Shown piece after piece: positions 1 through 8,700 of a stretch of DNA of 29,914 bases; positions within the stretch are counted from its first letter, which is position 1; every line of letters starts with the position of its first letter. This stretch comes from JAGOUN01 sp040389005 (GTDB lineage Bacteria > Pseudomonadota > Gammaproteobacteria > JAGOUN01). The stretch covers positions 1 to 29,914 of the forward strand of contig JAZKAS010000004.1 of the NCBI GenBank assembly GCA_040389005.1. Direction: 5' to 3'. Position numbers and translations under genes: made by a program. A model generated the notes under the pieces. The model was not told where the DNA came from, did not search any database, and saw only the letters and a list, made by a program, of their open reading frames with translations.

Positions 1-1130
1 ATAGCCGTTGGGTCAATTGTCGGAGCGATAGTCGGTGCCGTTGTTGTCGGTATCACGGTTGGAGTCATACTTGGAGCTTGTGTAGGCTCTATAGTTGGAG
101 CTTCTGTCGGATTTATCGTTGGAGTCGTCGTTGGAACTGCCGTAGGGCTTGTTGTCGTCGGCACAGCAGTCGGCATGAGGGACGGAATGAATGTTGGGTT
201 AATCGTTGGAGCCGTTGTTGTCGGTATCACGGTTGGAATCATGCTTGGCGCTTGTGTCGGAGCTTCCGTGGGCACTACGGTGGGAGCTTTTGTTGGAACA
301 ATCGTTGGCGTAATCGTAGGCGCAGCCGTTGGCACTGTCGTTGTTGGCGCTACCGTTGGATTAATCGTCGGAACAACGGTTGGAACCGTTGTCGTCGGCA
401 CAGCTGTCGGAGTCTCTGTTGGAGCAATCGTCGGAACCACGGTTGGAGCCGTGGTTGGCTTTGTCGTTGTCGGAATCAGTGTTGGGCTTTCACTGGGAGC
501 AAGGGTTGGTTCTTCCGTTGGGCTAAAAGATATCGTTGGGTTAAATGAAATACTAGGCTCAACCGTTGGACTCATCGAAAAAGTTGGACTCATCGAAAGA
601 GTTGGACTTATCGAAACAGTTGGGTTGGCAGTTGTTGGTTTTATCGAAACAGTAGGAACAGGAGTTGGTTTGAAAGTTGGATTGCGAGTTGGCTTGACAG
701 TTGGTCCGCGAGTTGGCACAACAGTTATAACACTATAACCATTCGTACACACTTGTGTATCATAAGACAGTTGTCCAGATGGACAGACAGCATAGCATGA
801 AGTAGTAGACGCAAATACCACATTGGTCCTAGTATAATCTCCAAGGCTACTTACTGTAGTGACATCACCATTTCCAGATTTTGAATAAGTTGTGCAGGAG
901 GAAGAGGATGACTGAAACAAGTCGTAAGATATACCTGTATTTCCGTTCCAGTTCAGGTTATTTCCATTAAGCTGCATAGAAGTCAAACCATTATTAGGGT
1001 TGATGTAAGTTGTAATACCTGTAATGGTTCCTGGTGTAGGAGCTGCAGTAGGTGAACTCGTGGCGGCCTCTGTTTTTTGCATGAATAGCGCAACAACGCC
1101 CGTTAGTTTTAAAAAAATACTCAAATTCAA
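1..1130 (-). CDS. Secreted Pro/Thr tetrapeptide-repeat protein, partial (C-terminus off the left edge)
   Basis: This reading frame on the minus strand starts with TTG at 1130 and runs off the left edge without a stop. A GGAG ribosome site lies 8 bases upstream of the TTG, exactly as in the complete paralogue that follows. The N-terminus reads as a signal peptide (hydrophobic stretch, then LFMQKTEAA shared with the paralogue). A roughly 100-residue domain follows, with the motif LNGNNLNWNG and four cysteines in the same pattern as the paralogue, including SCYAVCPSG. From about residue 130 the protein is a continuous array of xPTx tetrapeptides with Val/Ile/Thr fillers. No enzymatic domain is visible. 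The array is expected to form an extended, possibly glycosylated stalk at the cell surface or outside the cell. The Pfam PT-repeat family and mucin-like proteins of oomycetes and other protists are the closest types known to me. Long open frames on the opposite strand (Val-Gly repeats) are shadows of the Pro/Thr codons. Confidence 0.8.
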   Translation of the reverse strand, partial: MNLSIFLKLTGVVALFMQKTEAATSSPTAAPTPGTITGITTYINPNNGLTSMQLNGNNLNWNGNTGISYDLFQSSSSSCTTYSKSGNGDVTTVSSLGDYTRTNVVFASTTSCYAVCPSGQLSYDTQVCTNGYSVITVVPTRGPTVKPTRNPTFKPTPVPTVSIKPTTANPTVSISPTLSMSPTFSMSPTVEPSISFNPTISFSPTEEPTLAPSESPTLIPTTTKPTTAPTVVPTIAPTETPTAVPTTTVPTVVPTINPTVAPTTTVPTAAPTITPTIVPTKAPTVVPTEAPTQAPSMIPTVIPTTTAPTINPTFIPSLMPTAVPTTTSPTAVPTTTPTINPTEAPTIEPTQAPSMTPTVIPTTTAPTIAPTIDPTA

Positions 1131-1164
1131 CGAGCTATCTCCGTGTCAAAAAATACGCGACCGC

Positions 1165-1193
1165 ATTATCTTCGATAACAACCTTTGTGTCAT
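1165..1193 (-). promoter_or_regulatory. Sigma-70-like promoter of the partial PT-repeat gene
   Basis: On the minus strand a -35 ATGACA (1193-1188) and a -10 GATAAT (1170-1165) are separated by exactly 17 bases, each one base from consensus. The same two boxes with the same spacing precede the second PT-repeat gene, and the sequence between the -10 and the start codon is also conserved. This supports a real duplicated promoter. The start site itself is inferred. Confidence 0.6.
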
Positions 1194-1265
1194 GTGATTT
1201 AATTTAAAAAAGTAGCACATTACGTTCAATTTCAAGAGCGAGCATTGAAATATTCAATTACTTCT

Positions 1266-1307
1266 GAAACTTAAAAAAACGACATAAACGCTATTTTTTT
1301 AAGCTTC
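1266..1307. terminator. A/T-rich hairpin terminator after the complete PT-repeat gene
   Basis: CTTAAAAAAA at 1270-1279 pairs perfectly with TTTTTTTAAG at 1294-1303, and the arms extend to 14 bp with one mismatch (1266-1279 / 1294-1307). On the minus strand the hairpin begins at the TGA stop of the complete PT-repeat gene and its second arm is a T-run. It is weak in GC for an intrinsic terminator, so the call is moderate. Confidence 0.45.
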
Positions 1308-4083
1308 ATCCTTGATAATCTCGAGTCATTTTACGAGCAGACGCATCTTGACTTGGCGGTTGTTGAAATACCGCAGCCTTGATTCTGATCGTAGCATTGT
1401 TTCTGTGTGCGGGATTGTTAAAACTTTGCTCTTCCTCCACCGCTTCTTCCAAATCACTCTTAGATGGCTCTTGTAGCTTATTTTGTGTACAGAAACGAAT
1501 CACTATCAAAACCGTCAAAGCAGTACCGAAAGCAGCACCCAAAGTAACGCTAACATACAACACCCAATGCGTCGTCGGTTGTTTGGAGGGTTGTTCTTGT
1601 TTTGTCGAAGAAACATTATGCGCAGCTCCCACGCCCGTTGGCTCTTGTGTAGGTTTTCGACTCGCCGGTGCCTGCGTCGAATCCGGAGGAGTAATAATGG
1701 GTTGAGGTGTGTTTTTAAAAATCGTCGGTGCTGCCGTGGGCCTAGAACTCGGTTGCGCTGTCGGATAACGCGATGGTCGCGTGGTTGGTCTGCCAGAAGG
1801 ACGGTTCGATGGCTGCATTGAAGGCACAGACACAGGTTGATTCGTAGGTCGACTGGTTGGGTTAGTTGGTGATGCCGAGGGGCGACTCGTTGGTCGTAGT
1901 GATGGCCTTGCACTTGGTGCAGTCGAAGGCCCACCCGATGGTTGCCTTGAAGGTTGTACGCTTGGATGACCGGTCGGTCGAGCATTTGGCTGTCGACTCG
2001 GTCTCGCTGAAGGCCAACGACTGGGTTGGCTGGATGGCTGATTCGACGGTTGTGCGGTGGGTAACCCTACCGGCCGTCTTGTAGGTAGACCACTGGGTTG
2101 TACAGTCGGTCGCGAACTCGGCTGCTCTGTGGGTTGAGCGGAAGGCCTGCTCGATGGTATTCCGCTGGGTTGTCGGCTTGGATATCCGATGGGTTGACGA
2201 GAAGGATGCCCCGACGGTTGAGCACTTGGATTGTCTGTAGGTTGCCGGCTCGGATAACGGCTGGGTTGATTCGAAGGTCTGCCAGAAGGTCGACTTGAAG
2301 GTTGACGACTGGGTCTCATCGTTGGTTGATTCGAAGGCCGATCAGACGGTTGCATTGAGGGTTGCATCGTTGGCCGACTTGTTGGTTGCGTCGGGTTCAC
2401 CGTGGGTTGTGTCGAGGGCTGACTGCTGGGACGTTTGCTGGGCCAACCACTGGGCTGCCCTGTCGGCCGATTGGATGGTCGACCCGAGGGTTGTCTTGAA
2501 GGCCGCCCGGTGGGTTGGCTAGTCGGCTGTGTCGGCATAGCGCTAGGCTTCCCGGAGGGACGATGACTCGGTTGACTTGTCGGTAAACGTGATGGCCGCC
2601 CACTCGGTCTCGTGGTCGGTTGCTCACTAGGTTGTCTTGTTGGACCAGGTGAAGGCTGATTAGACGGCCTTATCGAAGGCTGTCGACTGGGCCTGCTCGT
2701 TGGTTGAATCGAAGGCCGAGTGGACGGCTGCGCTGAAGGTTGTTCAGTTGGCTGGCTTGTTGGCTGCGTTGGGTTCACCGTGGGTTGTGTCGATGGCTGG
2801 CTGCTTGGACGTTTGCTTGGCCAACCAGTGGGTTGCCCTGTCGGTCGATTGGATGGTCTACCGAAAGGTTGCTTTGAAGGCTGACGACTCGGATTACCCG
2901 TGGGTTGCGTCGAAGGTCGAGTTGATGGTTGCCTTGACGGTTGTCCAGTTGGACGACTAGAGGGCTGTGTCGGCATAATCGTTGGGTGAGTCGTTGGAAC
3001 CACCGTGGGGCCTGTTGTTGTAGGCACTACCGTCGGAGTAAGTGTTGGGTTAATTGTCGGCACAATGGTTGGGGCCGTTGTTGTAGGCACCACTGTCGGA
3101 GTAATCGTTGGTTTAATTGTCGGCACAATCGTCGGGGCCGTTGTTGTTGGCATGACTGTCGGAATAAGAGTTGGCGTAATCGTAGGAACAACCGTTGGCG
3201 CTGCCGTTGTTGGCACCACCGTCGGAGTAACCGTTGGGTTAATTGTCGGCACAATGGTTGGGGCCGTTGTCGTTGGCACCACCGTCGGAATAACCGTTGG
3301 GTTAATTGTCGGCACAATCGTTGGGACGGTTGTTGTTGGCACGACTGTCGGAATAACCGTTGGATTAATTGTCGGCACAATGGTTGGGACCGTTGTTGTT
3401 GGCACGACTGTCGGAGTCTCCGTTGGCGCAGTGGTAGGAGCCACGGTTGGAGTCTGTGTTGGACTTTCTGTTGGAGCTGTGGTTGGCTTTGTTGTTGTCG
3501 GAATCACGGTTGGGTTTTCACTGGGAGCAAGGGTTGGCTCTTCCGTTGGGCCAGAAGATATCGTTGGATTCGATGAAATTGTTGGGTTAAGAGTTGGGTT
3601 CATCGAAACAGTCGGACTGCGCGTTGGTTTGATAGTTGGGCTACGCGTTGGTTTGACAGTTGGCGTCAGAGTTGGTTTGATTGTTGGTGTTCGAGTTGGT
3701 TTTATAGTCGGCGCAAAAGTTGCTATTCTATATGAGTTGGTGCAAAGAAGCGTACCAGTGTAGATAGATGACGAAGATGGACAAACAGCATAACATCGAG
3801 TATCTGTAGAAGAGTAAGGTAAGCTAGTGACAAGATAAGTACCATCAGAGGCTACTGTCATAATACTTCCCAACGGTATAAAGTCTGTATTATCACAAGA
3901 AGCAGTAGATGCCGAAAACAATTTGTAAGATCCAGGACCACTCCCGTTCCAGTCAAGACCATTTCCATTTAACCGTATACTTCCAGCACTATTTGTAATG
4001 CTCGTAATAATTCCAGCAGCTTCTGTTTTTTGCATGAATAGCGCAGCAATGCCAACCAGTTGTAAGGAAATCTTGAAATTCAA
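1306..4083 (-). CDS. Secreted/surface Pro-Thr-Ser repeat protein with C-terminal membrane helix
   Basis: A 925-residue protein, start TTG at 4083 with AAGGAG 8 bases upstream. An ATG inside the ribosome site is out of use because TGA follows two codons later. Visible order: signal peptide (residues 1-23, ending KTEAA); a domain at about 24-120 with LNGNGLDWNG and cysteines 63, 97, 101 and 114; an xPTx array of Thr/Val/Ile type at about 124-370; a PS-x-Q/R-type array at about 371-787; a Ser/Pro linker; one hydrophobic helix at about 840-864; and a 58-residue charged tail containing DLEEAVEEEQ. About 660 residues are tetrapeptide repeats, so the stalk would be very long if extended. The order is like a eukaryotic type I membrane mucin, which is odd for a Gram-negative cell. 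The gene is richer in G/C than its neighbours, compatible with horizontal acquisition or with the repeat's amino-acid bias. Function unknown; adhesion or a host-facing coat is only a guess. Confidence 0.85.
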   Translation of the reverse strand: MNFKISLQLVGIAALFMQKTEAAGIITSITNSAGSIRLNGNGLDWNGSGPGSYKLFSASTASCDNTDFIPLGSIMTVASDGTYLVTSLPYSSTDTRCYAVCPSSSSIYTGTLLCTNSYRIATFAPTIKPTRTPTIKPTLTPTVKPTRSPTIKPTRSPTVSMNPTLNPTISSNPTISSGPTEEPTLAPSENPTVIPTTTKPTTAPTESPTQTPTVAPTTAPTETPTVVPTTTVPTIVPTINPTVIPTVVPTTTVPTIVPTINPTVIPTVVPTTTAPTIVPTINPTVTPTVVPTTAAPTVVPTITPTLIPTVMPTTTAPTIVPTIKPTITPTVVPTTTAPTIVPTINPTLTPTVVPTTTGPTVVPTTHPTIMPTQPSSRPTGQPSRQPSTRPSTQPTGNPSRQPSKQPFGRPSNRPTGQPTGWPSKRPSSQPSTQPTVNPTQPTSQPTEQPSAQPSTRPSIQPTSRPSRQPSIRPSNQPSPGPTRQPSEQPTTRPSGRPSRLPTSQPSHRPSGKPSAMPTQPTSQPTGRPSRQPSGRPSNRPTGQPSGWPSKRPSSQPSTQPTVNPTQPTSRPTMQPSMQPSDRPSNQPTMRPSRQPSSRPSGRPSNQPSRYPSRQPTDNPSAQPSGHPSRQPIGYPSRQPSGIPSSRPSAQPTEQPSSRPTVQPSGLPTRRPVGLPTAQPSNQPSSQPSRWPSARPSRQPNARPTGHPSVQPSRQPSGGPSTAPSARPSLRPTSRPSASPTNPTSRPTNQPVSVPSMQPSNRPSGRPTTRPSRYPTAQPSSRPTAAPTIFKNTPQPIITPPDSTQAPASRKPTQEPTGVGAAHNVSSTKQEQPSKQPTTHWVLYVSVTLGAAFGTALTVLIVIRFCTQNKLQEPSKSDLEEAVEEEQSFNNPAHRNNATIRIKAAVFQQPPSQDASARKMTRDYQG
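2380..2883 (-). repeat. Internal duplication with 378-base offset in the PS/QR array
   Basis: The segment at about 2380-2505 recurs at about 2758-2883 with an offset of 378 bases (126 codons). It encodes the same residue series in both places, around GWPSKRPSSQPSTQPTVNP. Scattered substitutions separate the copies. This is a longer duplication than the underlying 12-base tetrapeptide period and shows that the array grows by unequal recombination or slippage. Confidence 0.7.
3047..3424 (-). repeat. Six imperfect tandem 63-bp units in the PT array
   Basis: A 63-base unit (21 codons) recurs with starts at 3047, 3110, 3173, 3236, 3299 and 3362. Its landmark is the plus-strand string TTAATTGTCGGCACAAT, with variants in individual units; the third unit is the most diverged. 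In protein it corresponds to repeats of the form PTINPT-x-x-PTVVPTTT-x-PTIV. This super-period lies over the 12-base tetrapeptide period. Confidence 0.75.
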
Positions 4084-4117
4084 CGGGCCATCTCCTTGTC
4101 AAAAAATACGCGACCGC

Positions 4118-4146
4118 ATTATCGTCAATAACAAGCTTTGTGTCAT
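4118..4146 (-). promoter_or_regulatory. Sigma-70-like promoter of the complete PT-repeat gene
   Basis: Minus-strand -35 ATGACA (4146-4141), 17-base spacer, -10 GATAAT (4123-4118), followed by a leader that closely matches the one upstream of the left-edge paralogue down to the ribosome site. The match between the two copies is the main evidence. Confidence 0.6.
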
Positions 4147-4219
4147 GTAAAAAATTGAATGTTGTTTATTTCAAAAAAAATAGTAGACTACGCAGCGATC
4201 AGTAAGAAGGATATTTATT

Positions 4220-4576
4220 GTGTTTAATCGTGCACATATTCCCGAAACACATTATGATTTTCAGGCTTCTGTACAACTCATGGGCAATAAAGAATCCGTT
4301 GCGCGTGAACTCGCTGTAATGCTAAAAGAACAACTGCTCGAATTTGGCACACAACTGAAAATTGCTTTTGAAAAAAATAATCCAACCGAAATTCAAACCA
4401 TTGCGCACAAATTACACGGCGGTATTTGTTATGTAATTACGCCGCGATTGAAATATTTAATCGCTCAATTAGAAACGGCTTGCAAACAACACCCTGAAGA
4501 TATCCCATTAATTAAGCCGTATATCGGTTCGAGCATTGATGATTTATACGCCACGCTCACTCACACTTTTCAATAG
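4220..4576 (+). CDS. Stand-alone Hpt phosphotransfer domain protein (BarA/LetS-like)
   Basis: A 118-residue protein made almost wholly of one Hpt four-helix domain, starting at GTG with AAGAAGG about 9 bases upstream. The motif IAHKLHGGICY followed by PRLK is close to the Hpt domain at the end of BarA/GacS/LetS sensor kinases (HKLHG, then a Cys/Tyr segment and PR-[LM]-K). By analogy His63 would be the phosphorylated residue. A free Hpt protein normally passes phosphate between a hybrid kinase and a response regulator. No kinase or regulator gene is next to it, so its partners must be encoded elsewhere. It is divergent from the PT-repeat gene and sits 56 bases before the efflux genes. Cytoplasmic. 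The family call is strong, the BarA/LetS link is by motif resemblance only. Confidence 0.82.
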   Translation: MFNRAHIPETHYDFQASVQLMGNKESVARELAVMLKEQLLEFGTQLKIAFEKNNPTEIQTIAHKLHGGICYVITPRLKYLIAQLETACKQHPEDIPLIKPYIGSSIDDLYATLTHTFQ

Positions 4577-4632
4577 ATATATGGTAGGATACTCGCCAAA
4601 TTTTTGATCTATTGCTTGCCTCGGAGTTGTTT

Positions 4633-5730
4633 ATGAAAAAACGTATGATCATCATGTTGATCGGTCTTGCTGTATTATTTGGCCTGATGACGGGTTGGTA
4701 TTTTTTTAAACAAAGCAAAATTAATGAATTCATGAAGGCCATGCAATTTGCAACTTCAACGATTTCAACGACCGTTGCCAAAAAAGAAAACTGGCGCCCG
4801 TTTATTGCTGAAACCGGTTCAATTGTTGCGATCAACGGTGTTAATGTTACGACACAATCAAGTGGCATTGTCAGCGAGATTTTATTTAAATCTGGCAGCA
4901 TGGTGAAAAAAGGCGATGTACTTCTCGTGATTGATGATCGCGACAAACAAGCCAATCTTGCCAACTATAAAGCACAACTCATTTTAGCAGAACAAAACCA
5001 CAATGAAACGGAAGAGCTTTTCAAAGTCGGTGCTGCTTCAAAAAATGCAGTACAAACAACCACTGCCAATCTTGAAACAGCACGCGCCAATTTAAAATCC
5101 GCACAAGTGCAAATGGATTATTTACATATTCCCGCGCCATTTGATGGAAAAATTGGTATTAATCAAGTCAATCTAGGTCAATACATCGAACCTGGCGCAA
5201 CCATTGCATCTCTGCAACAATTAAACCCTGTTTATGCGCAGTTTACAGTAGCGCAGCAAGATTTAGCTCATGTACAAATGGATCAAGCCGTTGATGTTTC
5301 AGTCGACACTAATCCTTCGCATATTTATCACGGAAAAATTACCGCAATCGATTCACATGTTAGTACCGACACTCGAAATGCAAATGTGCAAGCTACGATT
5401 GAAAATGATGATTTGAAATTATTACCCGGCATGTTTGCAGAAGTGAATGTTATTCTTGAAAACCAGGATGACGTAATCACACTACCACAAACTGCCATTA
5501 ATTATAATTTATTTGGCAACTCTGTTTTAATTGCAGAACCCGCAGGAAAAACACCTGACGGACAACCAATGTATGTATTAAAATTACAATACATCACCAT
5601 CGGCGAAGAGCGCAAAAATCTAGTTGCTATCACCAAAGGGCTCAACGGTGGCGAATTGGTAGTGAGTTCCGGACAACTCAAAGTCAGCGAAGGCGCGCAT
5701 GTCACAATTAACAATACTATTACGCCTTAA
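4633..5730 (+). CDS. RND efflux periplasmic adaptor (membrane fusion protein)
   Basis: A 365-residue HlyD/AcrA-family adaptor. The chosen start is the ATG at 4633, with GGAG six bases upstream; an in-frame TTG 21 bases earlier has no comparable site. An N-terminal membrane anchor (about residues 5-24, MIIMLIGLAVLFGLMTGWYF) is followed by the first half of the lipoyl domain (SSGIVSEILFKSGSMVKKGD), a helical hairpin with alternating Glu/Ala/Asn residues, and the second lipoyl half (HIPAPFDGKIG). Beta-barrel and membrane-proximal regions follow (LLPGMFAEV). It should bridge the inner-membrane pump encoded 18 bases downstream to an outer-membrane channel. No TolC-type gene is present in the window, so a channel from elsewhere is presumably shared. 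The substrate cannot be told from sequence. Confidence 0.92.
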   Translation: MKKRMIIMLIGLAVLFGLMTGWYFFKQSKINEFMKAMQFATSTISTTVAKKENWRPFIAETGSIVAINGVNVTTQSSGIVSEILFKSGSMVKKGDVLLVIDDRDKQANLANYKAQLILAEQNHNETEELFKVGAASKNAVQTTTANLETARANLKSAQVQMDYLHIPAPFDGKIGINQVNLGQYIEPGATIASLQQLNPVYAQFTVAQQDLAHVQMDQAVDVSVDTNPSHIYHGKITAIDSHVSTDTRNANVQATIENDDLKLLPGMFAEVNVILENQDDVITLPQTAINYNLFGNSVLIAEPAGKTPDGQPMYVLKLQYITIGEERKNLVAITKGLNGGELVVSSGQLKVSEGAHVTINNTITP

Positions 5731-5748
5731 GCGCGTGGAAATAATATC

Positions 5749-8700
5749 ATGAAATTTACTGATTTATTTATTAAACGCCCTGTTTTAGCAACGGTATTAA
5801 GTTTGCTAATTTTATTATTGGGCTTGTATTCAATTTTTAATTTGCAACTCAGTGAATATCCTAAAACTGAAAGCACGATGGTCACTGTATCAACCAGTTA
5901 CCCCGGTGCGAGCGCTTCACTCATGCAAGGGTTTATTACCACGCCATTGATGCGTGCCGTTTCACAAGCGAACGGCATTGATTACATGACAACCTCCAGC
6001 ACGCAAGGTTCAAGCACAATCACTGTCTACATGAAACTCAATTATAATCCTAATGATGCCCTTGCAGAAATTCTTACACAAACTAATAGCGTGCAAAATC
6101 AATTACCTGAAGCGTCGCAACAACCCGTGATTACCGTTAGTTCTGCACAACAATTCGATTTAATGTATTTAAGTTTCAGCAGCTCGGAAATGACGCCTGA
6201 AGAAATTACCGATTATCTGACACGCGTTGTACAACCGCATTTAGTCAGTTTGGATGGTATTACCAAAGCAGAAATTTTAGGCGGCCAAACCTTTAGTATG
6301 CGTATTTGGCTAGATCCTCTTAAAATTCAAAAATACAGCATTCAACCTTCTCAAATTACCGATGCGCTCAGCAAAAATAATTTTCAAACTTCTGCTGGAG
6401 AAACAAAAGGCGAACTGGTTGCATACAATATTCAAGCGGATACGGATTTACATACAGTTAAATCCTTTGAAAACATTGTTGTCAGCAATACGAACAATAC
6501 CTTTATTCGTTTAAAAGATATTGCAAAAGTTGAATTGGGCTCGCAATCTTATGATTCAAACGTTTATTTTGATAATAAACAAGCAGTGTTTATTGGTATT
6601 GTCACCACACCTGAAGCAAATCCACTAACTGTCAGCAAAGAAGTGCATGACATGATGCCTGATTTGCAAAAATCATTCCCGACAGGGTTAGACAGTAAAA
6701 TTGTGTACGATAGTTCAACGTACATTCAAGAATCGATGCATGAAGTGATGTTCACGATTTCGGTTACTGCGCTGATTGTTATTTTAGTTATTTTTGCGTT
6801 TATTGGTTCCGTACGCGCCGTAGTCATTCCTGTCGTCACCATGCCACTTTCTATTATTGGCGTTTGCTTTTTTATGTTGTTGTTGGGTTACTCACTCAAT
6901 TTATTGACATTATTAGCCATGGTTCTCGCCATTGGATTGGTTGTCGACGATGCAATTGTCGTTGTGGAAAATATTTATCGCCATATTGAAGAAGGCAAAA
7001 CCGCTTTAGAAGCTTCTTTGTTAGGCGCGCGCGAAATTGCTTCGCCAATTATTTCTATGACCATTACCCTCGCTGCTGTTTATGCACCGATTGGTTTCAT
7101 GGGTGGATTAACCGGCATGTTGTTTACAGAATTCGCCTTCACTTTAGCTGGCTCTGTTGTGATTTCAGGATTAATTGCACTGACACTAACGCCGATGATG
7201 TGTTCAAAAATCTTAACGCCTTCTGTGATGCATGAACGTTTTGTTGTTTATGTTGATAAAATATTTGATCGCGTGCGTCAATCCTATCAACGCAAACTCA
7301 CCGGTGTTTTAAAATATCGCCCAGTGACTTCCGTCTTTGCGATTATTATTTTAACGAGCTGTTATTTCCTGGCGAGCACCGCGCAATCAGAACTCGCGCC
7401 GAGCGAAGATCAAAGCATGTTATGGGCCGTTTATAATGGGCCTAACTACGCTAACTTAGATTATATGACTAAATTTTCTGCGCCCATCAATCAAATTTTT
7501 TCTTCCATTCCAGAAGCGCAAGATTATTTTATGGTAAACGGCATGATGGGGGTTAATTCGGGCATTTCTGGCGTTATTTTAAAGCCATGGAGTGAGCGCA
7601 AAAAATCTGAAGAAGATATCAAAAATGAAATTCAACCACAGCTTTCAACGCTCGCAGGCGTACAATCGGTGGTTTTTGAACCGCCATCACTCCCAGGAAA
7701 TAATGGCGGTTTGCCCGTTCAGTTTGTCATTACTTCCACCGAAAATTTTCCAGTTCTTTACGAAGCGCAAGAGAAACTAAAAGCAGCGGCACAACAAAGT
7801 GGCTTATTTGCTTATGTTGATGCCACATTACTTTTTAATAACCCACAAATTGATTTAAAAATTGATCGCAATCGCGCAGCCGATGTCGGCGTTAGCATGG
7901 AAGATATTGGAAATTTATTGTCACTGTTTGTGAGCGGCAATTATTTAAATTGGTTTAGTATGCAAGATATGAGTTATCAAGTCATTCCACAAGTCTTACA
8001 ACAATATCGTTATAATCCTCTTGATTTTGAACATTATTATTTAAAAACACAAAGTGGCGCGAACATTCCTTTATCGAATATTGCGACTATGTCACAAAGT
8101 GTTCAACCGAATGCACTTACCACGTTTCAACAATTAAATTCTACTACTGTAGAAGGCATGATGATTCCCGGTCGCACTGTCACAGAAGGGCTGCAATTTT
8201 TGCGCACAGAAGCAGAAAAAGTTTTCCCGAAAGGCATGACATTTGATTACGCCGGACAATCACGCCAAACGATGCAAGAAGGTAATACGTTATTACTTAC
8301 ATTCTTCTTTTCTTTGATTGTCATTTACTTAGTACTCGCGGCGAAATTTGAATCATGGCGTGATCCGCTGGTGATTCTTATTAGTGTACCCATGTCAATT
8401 TGCGGTGCGTTAATTCCATTAAATTTAGGCTTCGCATCACTCAATATTTACTCTGGCATTGGACTGGTGACCTTGATTGGTTTAATCAGTAAGCATGGAA
8501 TTTTAATGGTGGAGTTTGCTAACAATTTGCAACGCGATGAAAAACTCAGTATTCATGAGGCGATTATTAAATCCGCATCTTTACGCCTGCGCCCTATTCT
8601 CATGACCACCTGTGCCATGGTGTTTGGTGTATTGCCATTGCTACTGGCTAACGGCGCAGGCTCACATAGTCGTCACGATATTGGCTTGGTGATTTTTTCA

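Noticed and set aside
78..738. Plus-strand open frames encoding Val/Gly or Arg/Trp/Cys repeats
   Set aside because: They are antisense to the Pro/Thr repeat gene, whose CCN and ACN codons give GGN and GTN with few stops. The minus-strand frame has a promoter, ribosome site, signal peptide and a non-repetitive domain conserved with its paralogue.
3047..3424. Regular 63-bp units considered as a CRISPR array
   Set aside because: There is no repeat/spacer alternation. The whole unit is an imperfect coding repeat in frame with the gene.
2941..3763. Plus-strand frames with GTTVG repeats opposite the complete PT-repeat gene
   Set aside because: Same shadow effect. They end within the repeat or just beyond it and have no ribosome site or unique domain.
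4612..4632. TTG at 4612 as start of the efflux adaptor
   Set aside because: The ATG at 4633 has a well-placed GGAG and gives a normal membrane anchor; the TTG has no ribosome site.
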